NCBI GenBank assembly: GCA_035292625.1
Contig: DATDPS010000023.1
Location: forward strand, 1 to 14,589
Reading direction: 5' to 3'
Origin: SHZL01 sp035292625
GTDB lineage: Bacteria > Pseudomonadota > Gammaproteobacteria > Xanthomonadales > SZUA-36
Length of the DNA: 14,589 nt
In this document: positions 1-5,637 of the stretch, one piece after another
How the letters are laid out: the number at the start of each line of letters is the position of its first letter
Position numbering within the stretch: position 1 is the first letter of the stretch
Made by a program: the position numbers and the translations under genes
The notes under the pieces: generated by a model
The model's database searches: none
What the model saw: only the letters and a program-made list of their open reading frames with translations
What the model was told of the DNA's origin: nothing

Positions 1-929
1 TTGTAGTGCGGGCCGTTGTCGGTGGAATACTGCACGATGGTGTTGTCGGCGATGCCGAGATCGTCGACGAGCTTGAGCAGTTCGCCGACGTGCATGTCGT
101 GCTCGACCATGCCGTCGCTGTATTCATCCTGCCCCGAGATGCCGCGGTGCTCCGCCTTCACGTGGGTGCGGAAGTGCATGCGCGTGCCGTTCCACCAGAC
201 GAAGAACGGCTTGCCGGCCTTAACCTGACGGGTGATGAAGTCCCTGGCGGCGGCCATGGATTCGTCATCGATTGTCTCCATGCGTTTTTTGGTCAGCGGA
301 CCGGTGTCCTTGATGGTCTGGCCGCCCTTGCCGTCGGCATAGCTGTGGATCACACCGCGCGGGCCGAACTTCTTGCGGAATTCCGGATTCTTCGGGTAGT
401 CCATGTTTTCCGGCTCCTCTTCGGCGTTCAGATGGTAGAGGTTGCCGAGAAACTCATCGAAGCCGTGCATGGTGGGCAGGTGTTCATCACGGTCGCCCTG
501 GTGGTTCTTGCCGAACTGGCCGGTGGCGTAGCCCTGGCTCTTGAGGATGGTGGCCATGGTGACGTCGGTCTTCTGCCAGCCCTGCTCGGCGCCGGGCATG
601 CCGACCTTGGTCATGCCGGTACGGACGGGCACGTTGCCGCCGATGAAGGCCGCGCGTCCTGCCGTGCAGCTCTGCTGCGCGTAGTAGTCAGTGAAACCCA
701 CACCTTCCTTGGCGATGCGGTCGATGTTCGGCGTCTGGTAGCCCATCATGCCGCGGTTGTTGTGGCTGATATTCCAGGTGCCGATATCGTCGCCCCAGAT
801 GACGAGGATGTTGGGTTGCTTCGCCGGGGCGGGGGTTGCCGCCGGGGCTTGCGCCCAACCGGCCATGGGCATGGCCAGCAAGGAGGCGGCCAGCACCGCC
901 CCTTTGAAATTACGCGTCGTCTGGGACAT
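1..929 (-). CDS. Arylsulfatase (sulfatase family), 3' end beyond window
   Basis: Type I sulfatase that would hydrolyse sulfate esters in the periplasm or outside the cell. Only the first 309 residues are in the window; family members are usually around 500 residues or more. Residues 1-27 form a signal peptide ending near GWAQA. Asp47-Asp48 in WGDDIG are expected calcium ligands. SCTAGR places Cys88 as the residue converted to formylglycine, in the C-x-A-x-R form of the motif. FGKNHQG supplies Lys141 and His143, and STDNG near residues 302-306 supplies the later Asp/Asn metal ligands. The ATG at 929 is preceded by a good purine-rich site (AGAGAGGAAC). It lies 127 bases downstream of the GST gene on the same strand, so it may have its own promoter. 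The natural substrate cannot be told. A long opposite-strand open frame over this gene is a shadow. Confidence 0.93.
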   Translation of the reverse strand, partial: MSQTTRNFKGAVLAASLLAMPMAGWAQAPAATPAPAKQPNILVIWGDDIGTWNISHNNRGMMGYQTPNIDRIAKEGVGFTDYYAQQSCTAGRAAFIGGNVPVRTGMTKVGMPGAEQGWQKTDVTMATILKSQGYATGQFGKNHQGDRDEHLPTMHGFDEFLGNLYHLNAEEEPENMDYPKNPEFRKKFGPRGVIHSYADGKGGQTIKDTGPLTKKRMETIDDESMAAARDFITRQVKAGKPFFVWWNGTRMHFRTHVKAEHRGISGQDEYSDGMVEHDMHVGELLKLVDDLGIADNTIVQYSTDNGPHY

Positions 930-1056
930 GTTTCGTTCCTCTCTCGTGTGGTTGATCTTATAGCCGAATCGGGACCAGCAGGATGAACTTGTATCGCGAA
1001 AGATTAGCATTTTGAATACTGGAAACGCAGAAAGTCAAATGCATTTTAGCGCCAGC

Positions 1057-1683
1057 TTATGCGTTCACCCGTTGCTTGTAATAGTCCACGATTTCAGGCA
1101 CTGCGCTGATACGCTTGAAGTGCTCAGCCAACGCCGGCGCCAGCCGTTGAACGATGTCGGTGGGTATATAGTCCAGCTGTCCGGATTGAAGATGGCGAAT
1201 CCACAAGAATACTTTGAAATCCGCCACGCTCAGGCGGTCGCCCGCAAAATACCGGCCACCGCGTTCCTTGAGCATGGTTTCAAGCCGGCCCAGGAACAGC
1301 GGGATGGGTCCGGCCGCCAGGGCTTCACGTGCCCGTCGTTTTTCCTCGTCGTCCTCGATGAACATGGTTGGCACGATCTTGATCACGATGTCTTCAATGG
1401 TGGCCATCGCTTCATCACAATGTGCTGCTTCGAGCGCATCTTTCGGGTACAGACCAACCAGTTTACCGGCATAACGGAGCAGTGTGTTGGATTGGGTGAT
1501 GATCTGACCATCCACTTCCATCACCGGTACCTGGTGCAGCGGTGTCTGGTTTTTCATTACCGGCCAGTCACTGGGCGGAAAACGGTGATCCTCGAATGGA
1601 ATTTTTCCGTAGGCGAGGGCAAGGCGAATGGGTTCTCCCCGTCCGCCGTCAAATCCAAAGTAAGTGAGTTTCAGTTTTGGCAT
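1057..1683 (-). CDS. Glutathione S-transferase, sigma-like
   Basis: Cytosolic glutathione S-transferase of 208 residues, the usual family length. The N-terminal thioredoxin-fold domain (about 1-80) carries Tyr8 in LTYFGFDGGRGEPIRL, the position of the catalytic tyrosine in sigma/alpha/mu/pi classes. It also has the QVPVMEVDG segment with the cis-proline (Pro53) and the QSNTLLRY glutathione gamma-glutamyl-binding segment (64-71). The all-helical C-terminal domain follows, with the N-capping segment LSVADFKVF. GGAG lies 7 bases upstream of the ATG. It is on the same strand as pirin and doxX but 155 bases beyond the pirin stop, so it may be transcribed separately. A detoxification role beside a DoxX/pirin pair is plausible, but the substrate is unknown. 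Confidence 0.93.
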   Translation of the reverse strand: MPKLKLTYFGFDGGRGEPIRLALAYGKIPFEDHRFPPSDWPVMKNQTPLHQVPVMEVDGQIITQSNTLLRYAGKLVGLYPKDALEAAHCDEAMATIEDIVIKIVPTMFIEDDEEKRRAREALAAGPIPLFLGRLETMLKERGGRYFAGDRLSVADFKVFLWIRHLQSGQLDYIPTDIVQRLAPALAEHFKRISAVPEIVDYYKQRVNA

Positions 1684-1824
1684 GTTAATCTCCGTGGTGA
1701 ATATTGCGTGTTTTCATAAAGCGATATTTGGCGTTAGAGTATAGACTAGCGGTCAATTTCGACCAGCCACCACCATCCCTTCGCGATCCCTCTTCCGCTT
1801 CCTCTGTTACAGGCCACCAGTAGG

Positions 1825-1846
1825 TTTACTCTGGCACTTTACTCTG
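1825..1846. repeat. Short direct repeat at the pirin 3' end
   Basis: TTTACTCTG occurs at 1825-1833 and again at 1838-1846. The second copy extends into TTTACTCTGACCCC, and its complement supplies the end of the pirin reading frame. From memory, GGGGTCAGAGTAAA-type motifs recur near REP-associated transposase genes in proteobacteria; the link here is only suggestive. Confidence 0.35.
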
Positions 1847-2717
1847 ACCCCAGCAATCTTCCCTGGCGATAGTCTTCCAGCGCCTGTTCGATCTCGGCTT
1901 GAGTATTCATTACAAAGGGCCCGTATTGAACCACGGGTTCACCCAGCGGCTTACCGGCCAGGACAATCAAACGCACGCCCTGGTGGCCCGCTTCGATGTC
2001 GACATAGTCACCGTCGCTCAGGATTCCGGCGTGTTGGTTTTGCACCGGCTGCGCACCGACCCGGGCATTTCCTTCGTAAGCATAGGCAAAAGCGTTGTGT
2101 CCGCGCGGCACCGCGAGGCGAATACGCCCGGCCACCGGCAAATTCAGGTCCACGAACAGCGGATCGGTGGCCAGGCTGCCGGGCGTGCCGTTGATCGGGC
2201 CGGCCAGCAGCTTGCCGTTCAGGTTCAAGTGCCCCGCGATCAGTTTCAATTGACCGCCACCGTCCAGGTCGGCCGTAGTCAGCTCGCCAGCGGGGATGTC
2301 CCGGTAGGCAGCGGGTTTCATTTTTTCCTTGGCTGGAAGGTTGATCCACAGCTGGAATCCACGCATGCGGCCGCTTTCCTGCTGTGGCATTTCGGAGTGA
2401 ATCACACCGTGTCCCGCGGTCATCCATTGCACGCCGCCACTCTTTAGTTCACCGACATTGCCGAGATGGTCTTCGTGGCGCATGTGGCCGTCGATCATGT
2501 AGGTGACGGTTTCAAAACCGCGGTGTGGGTGTGGCGGAAATCCGGCAATATAGTCATCGGGGTTCTCGGTGCCGAACTCGTCCAGCAACAGGAATGGGTC
2601 CAGCCGCATGGCCTGGTTCGCGCCGATGCTGCGGCGCAACTTCACACCCGCTCCATCGGAGGTTTCCATGCCAGGAATCGTGCGAGTCAGTTTTCTTGCT
2701 CGATCGTCAGCGCTCAT
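1839..2717 (-). CDS. Pirin family protein
   Basis: Bicupin pirin-family protein of 292 residues, a usual length. The N-terminal cupin has the complete metal site: His63 and His65 in HPHRGFETVTY, and His107 and Glu109 in GHGVIHSEM. Family members include redox-sensing iron proteins and quercetin dioxygenases (YhhW type); which applies here cannot be told. The ATG at 2717 is chosen over an upstream in-frame TTG at 2744. It has GGAG 8 bases ahead, and the TTG would overlap the doxX stop. The gene starts 13 bases after doxX, so the two form an operon, with the LysR gene divergent. The last three sense codons and the stop lie in a GGGGTCAGAGTAAA-type motif repeated just beyond. Confidence 0.93.
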   Translation of the reverse strand: MSADDRARKLTRTIPGMETSDGAGVKLRRSIGANQAMRLDPFLLLDEFGTENPDDYIAGFPPHPHRGFETVTYMIDGHMRHEDHLGNVGELKSGGVQWMTAGHGVIHSEMPQQESGRMRGFQLWINLPAKEKMKPAAYRDIPAGELTTADLDGGGQLKLIAGHLNLNGKLLAGPINGTPGSLATDPLFVDLNLPVAGRIRLAVPRGHNAFAYAYEGNARVGAQPVQNQHAGILSDGDYVDIEAGHQGVRLIVLAGKPLGEPVVQYGPFVMNTQAEIEQALEDYRQGRLLGSE

Positions 2718-2730
2718 CGGAATGCTCCGT

Positions 2731-3132
2731 TCAGGACCTGCCAAAGCGGCTATCCAGGCTGATTTTGCCAGCTCCGTTGGCTAAAAGTAACAGGAAGCCG
2801 CCGGCAATGGCCAGGTTTTTCATGAACATGATTTGCTGCATCTGGTCCGCGGTATTGCCGTGGAACAGAAAGGCGGAAAGGAGGGTGAAACCAACCAAAA
2901 CGGCAGAAGCGGAGCGGGTGAAAAGGCCGAGTGCAATCAGCAAACCGCCGCCCAACTCGGTCAGGATCACCAGCGGCAGTAAAGCGCCAGAAACTCCCAT
3001 TGCGGCCATATAACCCTGCGTGGCTTCATAGCCACCGATCTTGCCATAGCCGGCAGTAATAAAGATCAGGGCCATCAGGATACGCCCGGTAAGTTCGGTC
3101 CATGGGCTGAGTTTTTCGAATGCTGTATTCAT
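2731..3132 (-). CDS. DoxX family inner-membrane protein
   Basis: A 133-residue membrane protein with four predicted hydrophobic segments (about 16-32, 50-68, 73-90 and 103-120). The DoxX-family features are RILMALIFITAGYGKIGGY at the first segment, the LTELGGGLLIALGL motif in the second, and a charged loop before the last. Family members sit in the inner membrane and have been linked to thiol/quinone redox balance and oxidative stress; a precise reaction is not known. The ATG at 3132 has GGAGAA 6 bases upstream. It is first gene of the doxX-pirin unit and is transcribed away from the LysR gene at 3264 across a 131-base AT-rich intergenic region, so that LysR protein is the natural candidate regulator. 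Confidence 0.92.
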   Translation of the reverse strand: MNTAFEKLSPWTELTGRILMALIFITAGYGKIGGYEATQGYMAAMGVSGALLPLVILTELGGGLLIALGLFTRSASAVLVGFTLLSAFLFHGNTADQMQQIMFMKNLAIAGGFLLLLANGAGKISLDSRFGRS

Positions 3133-3172
3133 GACAAATTCTCCAAGGTAATGGTTAAGGAACCTCTGATTA

Positions 3173-3191
3173 AGTGAAAAAAGGATTCACT
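3173..3191. promoter_or_regulatory. Inverted repeat upstream of doxX
   Basis: AGTGAA at 3173-3178 and TTCACT at 3186-3191 are perfect inverted arms separated by 7 bases. They lie 41 bases before the doxX start codon. This could be an operator or a leader hairpin. The position is the only support. Confidence 0.25.
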
Positions 3192-3206
3192 GGGTTCATA
3201 CTAATG

Positions 3207-3263
3207 ATCTTTAATGTCGATTAAAAACGGAAAAATACGAATGATTAAATCGAATTATTCGAT
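3207..3263. promoter_or_regulatory. Putative LysR operator region: two T-N11-A boxes 42 bp apart
   Basis: ATCGAATTATTCGAT at 3249-3263 is a perfect 7-1-7 palindrome. Within it TCGAATTATTCGA fits the T-N11-A rule for LysR boxes. A weaker 15-bp copy with the same ends (ATC...TCGAT) lies at 3207-3221. The two centres are 42 bp apart, about four helical turns, as expected for a regulator tetramer contacting two phased sites. The stronger site ends one base before the LysR start codon, which suggests autorepression. The site assignment is inferred from pattern and position only. Confidence 0.5.
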
Positions 3264-4178
3264 ATGTTGAAGGCACGAGTAGCACTGGACCAGTGGCGCG
3301 CTTTCATCGCGGTGGTGGAGGACGGCGGCTATGCACGGGCCGCGAAAAATGTACATAAGACCCAGTCCTCGGTGAGTTATGCGGTGCAGAAAATCGAGCA
3401 ACTGCTCGGCGTGAAGCTGTTCGAAAAGCTGGGCAGACGAGCGGTGCTCACCCATGCTGGCGAGGTGTTGTACCACCGGTCGAAAAACCTGCTGGAGCGG
3501 GCTGACGCCCTGGAGCGCGGCGCCACCGGTCTGGGTGCAGATTGGGATCCTGAGCTGCGTCTGGCGGTAGATATCGTTTACCCGACCTGGGTTTTACTGC
3601 ACTCATTGCAAAAGTTCGGTGAAGAACGGCCGCAGACCCGTGTCCAGCTGTTTGAAACCGTGCTCGGTGGGACCGACGAAGCCCTTTACCAACGCCAGGT
3701 TGAACTTGCCATCACCACCTACGTTCCACAGGGCTTCAGCGGTGACCCGTTGATGCGATTGCGGTTTATCGCCGCAGCGCATCCGGATCATCCGCTCCAC
3801 CAGCTCGGCCGGGCACTGACACCTGACGATTTGCGCGAACAGCGTCATCTGGTGATTCGCGATACTGCCGTACAACACACCCGGGACAGCGGCGGCTGGT
3901 TCGGCGCCGATCAGCGTTGGACGGTCTCGAACAAGGCCACACAAATTGCGGCCGCATGCATGGGCTTGGGGTTCGCCTGGTTTCCGGAAGACGCAATTCG
4001 CAAGGAACTGGATTGCGGAGCACTCAAACCACTGCCGATGCGTGAAGGGGCTGAACGCTTCGGCGAGGTATACCTCATCCTTGCCGATCCTGACTTTCCC
4101 ACACCCAGTGTCCTACGCATGGCGGAGATTCTGCGGCAGGACGCGGCCAGTCGGTGTCCCGGGCTCCAGCCGGTTTAG
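3264..4178 (+). CDS. LysR-family transcriptional regulator (divergent from doxX-pirin)
   Basis: A LysR regulator of 304 residues, full length. Residues 9-66 are the winged helix-turn-helix: RAFIAVVEDGGYARAAKNV, then the recognition-helix region TQSSVSYAVQKIEQLLGVKLFEK. The rest is the periplasmic-binding-protein-like effector domain, including the VSNKATQIAAACMGLGFAW stretch typical of the family. There is no clear Shine-Dalgarno sequence before the ATG at 3264; instead a 15-bp palindrome (3249-3263) directly abuts it. A leaderless or poorly translated message, or a slightly different start, is therefore possible. It most likely controls doxX-pirin and itself. The alcohol dehydrogenase gene follows on the same strand, so control of that gene is also possible. 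The effector is unknown. Confidence 0.93.
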   Translation: MLKARVALDQWRAFIAVVEDGGYARAAKNVHKTQSSVSYAVQKIEQLLGVKLFEKLGRRAVLTHAGEVLYHRSKNLLERADALERGATGLGADWDPELRLAVDIVYPTWVLLHSLQKFGEERPQTRVQLFETVLGGTDEALYQRQVELAITTYVPQGFSGDPLMRLRFIAAAHPDHPLHQLGRALTPDDLREQRHLVIRDTAVQHTRDSGGWFGADQRWTVSNKATQIAAACMGLGFAWFPEDAIRKELDCGALKPLPMREGAERFGEVYLILADPDFPTPSVLRMAEILRQDAASRCPGLQPV

Positions 4179-4237
4179 GTCCCGTTAACACTATGCGGAT
4201 GCCCAGCGTTGGTTCTCCAATCGGGCCGGGTGGCAGA

Positions 4238-4256
4238 ACATGCACTTACCGCATGT
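4238..4256. promoter_or_regulatory. Inverted repeat between lysR and alcohol dehydrogenase
   Basis: ACATGC and GCATGT are perfect 6-base arms separated by 7 bases, in the 158-base gap before the dehydrogenase. It could be an operator. No T-run follows, so a terminator is unlikely. Confidence 0.25.
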
Positions 4257-4327
4257 GAGTCATGTCTGCGGCGCATTACTTTTCTCTCAACCTTTCCGGC
4301 TACCCTAGTCGGAACCGCGAGACGAGT

Positions 4328-4331
4328 GAGG
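4328..4331 (+). promoter_or_regulatory. Ribosome binding site that decides the dehydrogenase start
   Basis: GAGG lies 5 bases before the GTG at 4337. The upstream in-frame ATG at 4262 has no comparable site. Confidence 0.5.
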
Positions 4332-4336
4332 TGAAG

Positions 4337-5431
4337 GTGAAGATCAAGGCTGCCGTAATCCGTGAAAAAGGCGGGTCCTTTTCAGTGGAGGAACTGGATC
4401 TCGAGCCTCCGAGGGCGAATGAGGTCCTCGTGCGCATCGCGGGTGTGGGGATTTGTCACACCGACCTCGTGTGCCGCGATCAGTACTTTCCGGTGCCCCT
4501 GCCCTGCGTGTTCGGGCATGAAGGCGCCGGCGTTGTCGAGAAGGTCGGGGAACACGTCACCAAGGTCGCGCCCGGCGATCACGTGGTCATGACTTTCAAC
4601 AACTGTGCGGTCTGTTCTCCGTGCCGCCAGGGTCAACCGGGATACTGCCACGATCTCTACGGTCAGAATTTTCTCGGAACGCGTGGCGACGGGACCTCCG
4701 CCTGGAGCAAGGCTGCGGAAAAGATCCACGGCCACTTTTTTCACCAGAGTTCCTTCGGGACCTATGCCGTCGCCAATGAGCGCAACACGGTCAAGGTCGA
4801 CAAATCGTTGCCGCTCCACCTGCTTGGTCCACTGGCTTGCGGTGTGCAGACCGGTGCAGGGGCAGTGATGAATGCCTTGCAGCCCAAGGCTGGAAGCTCG
4901 ATTGCCATCTTTGGGTGCGGGACGGTCGGGCTGAGCGCGGTCATGGCCGCGAAAGCTGTCGGTTGTACCACCATCATTGCGGTGGACCCGGTGGCGAAGC
5001 GCCTCACTTTGGCCCGCGAACTCGGTGCCACGCATGTTATCGACCCGACATCGGAAAGTCCGGTGGAGCGGGTTCGCGAAATCTGTCCCCCGGGCGTTCT
5101 CTACTCGGTGGAATGCTCGGGCGTGCCCAAGGTCATTCGACAGGCCGTCGATTGCCTGGCGTTGACCGGGGTGGCCGGAATCATGGGCGTTACGCCGCTG
5201 GGCACCGAGGTGTCGCTCGACGTCAACGGCTTGCTGTTTGGCCGTACCGTACGCGGGATCATCGAAGGTGATTCGGTTCCGGACACCTTCATTCCGGCCA
5301 TGATCGCGCTTCACCAGCAGGGGAAGCTGCCTTTCGACAAACTGATCCAGACCTTCCCGTTCGATGAAATCAACCAGGCAGTGGCTGCGTGTGAGCGCGG
5401 TGACGTGGTGAAGGCTGTCCTCACGTTCTGA
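4337..5431 (+). CDS. Zinc-dependent alcohol dehydrogenase, geraniol/benzyl-alcohol dehydrogenase-like
   Basis: Medium-chain NAD-dependent alcohol dehydrogenase, 364 residues from the GTG at 4337. An in-frame ATG at 4262 would add 25 non-conserved residues and lacks a ribosome site. Catalytic zinc ligands are Cys40 (GICHTD), His61-Glu62 (GHEGAGVVEKVG) and Cys168 (LACGVQTG). Structural zinc ligands are Cys90, 93, 96 and 104. The Rossmann motif GCGTVG (193-198) and the following Asp217 indicate NAD rather than NADP. The GVGICHTDLVCRD and PVPLPCVFGHEG segments are, from memory, very like aryl/allylic alcohol dehydrogenases such as XylB and the geraniol dehydrogenase GeoA of Castellaniella defragrans. 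Expected reaction: cytoplasmic oxidation of a primary allylic or aromatic alcohol to the aldehyde. It precedes the LDI-like operon, fitting oxidation of that enzyme's product. The substrate is inferred. Confidence 0.9.
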   Translation: MKIKAAVIREKGGSFSVEELDLEPPRANEVLVRIAGVGICHTDLVCRDQYFPVPLPCVFGHEGAGVVEKVGEHVTKVAPGDHVVMTFNNCAVCSPCRQGQPGYCHDLYGQNFLGTRGDGTSAWSKAAEKIHGHFFHQSSFGTYAVANERNTVKVDKSLPLHLLGPLACGVQTGAGAVMNALQPKAGSSIAIFGCGTVGLSAVMAAKAVGCTTIIAVDPVAKRLTLARELGATHVIDPTSESPVERVREICPPGVLYSVECSGVPKVIRQAVDCLALTGVAGIMGVTPLGTEVSLDVNGLLFGRTVRGIIEGDSVPDTFIPAMIALHQQGKLPFDKLIQTFPFDEINQAVAACERGDVVKAVLTF

Positions 5432-5454
5432 TCTGACAGCAACGCAGGGAGCGG

Positions 5455-5476
5455 TTGCCTACACGGATGTAGGCAA
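5455..5476 (+). repeat. Perfect 9-bp hairpin after the alcohol dehydrogenase
   Basis: TTGCCTACA and TGTAGGCAA form a perfect 9-bp stem around a CGGA loop, 24 bases after the dehydrogenase stop. No T-run follows, so it is not a standard intrinsic terminator. It may protect the 3' end of the message or be a dispersed repeat. Confidence 0.55.
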
Positions 5477-5513
5477 AGGTCGTGAGCAGGAGCGGAAGCT
5501 TTGCCGCGGGACG

Positions 5514-5543
5514 CGAGACGCTTTGCATGCGTTTCGCGCATGC
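5514..5543 (+). repeat. Two mutually exclusive hairpins in the adh-TonB receptor gap
   Basis: GCATGCG (5525-5531) and CGCATGC (5537-5543) form a perfect 7-bp stem with loop TTTCG. The segment GCGTTTCG (5529-5536) can instead pair with CGAGACGC (5514-5521) with one G-T pair. The two folds exclude each other. They lie upstream of the candidate receptor promoter, so they would matter only in read-through RNA from the dehydrogenase gene. Confidence 0.35.
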
Positions 5544-5563
5544 GTCGGATGTTTATCAGGCAT

Positions 5564-5592
5564 TTGGCGGATACCTCTTTCAACCCTATAGT
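5564..5592 (+). promoter_or_regulatory. Sigma70-type promoter for the TonB receptor/LDI-like operon
   Basis: TTGGCG (5564-5569) and TATAGT (5587-5592) are separated by the ideal 17 bases and match the consensus at 4/6 and 5/6. Transcription would start near 5599, giving a leader of about 40 bases. An inverted TATC-N12-GATA pair (5554-5573) straddles the -35 box and could be an operator for one of the two LysR proteins; that part is weak. Confidence 0.5.
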
Positions 5593-5625
5593 GCCTCCTG
5601 ACACATCATCCCAAAACAGAAACCT

Positions 5626-5630
5626 GGGGA
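5626..5630 (+). promoter_or_regulatory. Ribosome binding site of the TonB receptor
   Basis: GGGGA lies 7 bases before the ATG at 5638. This favours that ATG over the in-frame TTG at 5632, which would sit only one base after the site. Confidence 0.6.
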
Positions 5631-5637
5631 ATTGCCA

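Noticed and set aside
6..986. 326-residue open frame on the plus strand
   Set aside because: It is antisense to the arylsulfatase, whose minus-strand frame has a signal peptide and catalytic motifs; the plus-strand translation shows no family features and has the His/Val-rich look of a GC-rich shadow.
4382..5314. 310-residue open frame antisense to the alcohol dehydrogenase
   Set aside because: No recognisable domain, and the dehydrogenase on the other strand has every zinc and NAD motif.
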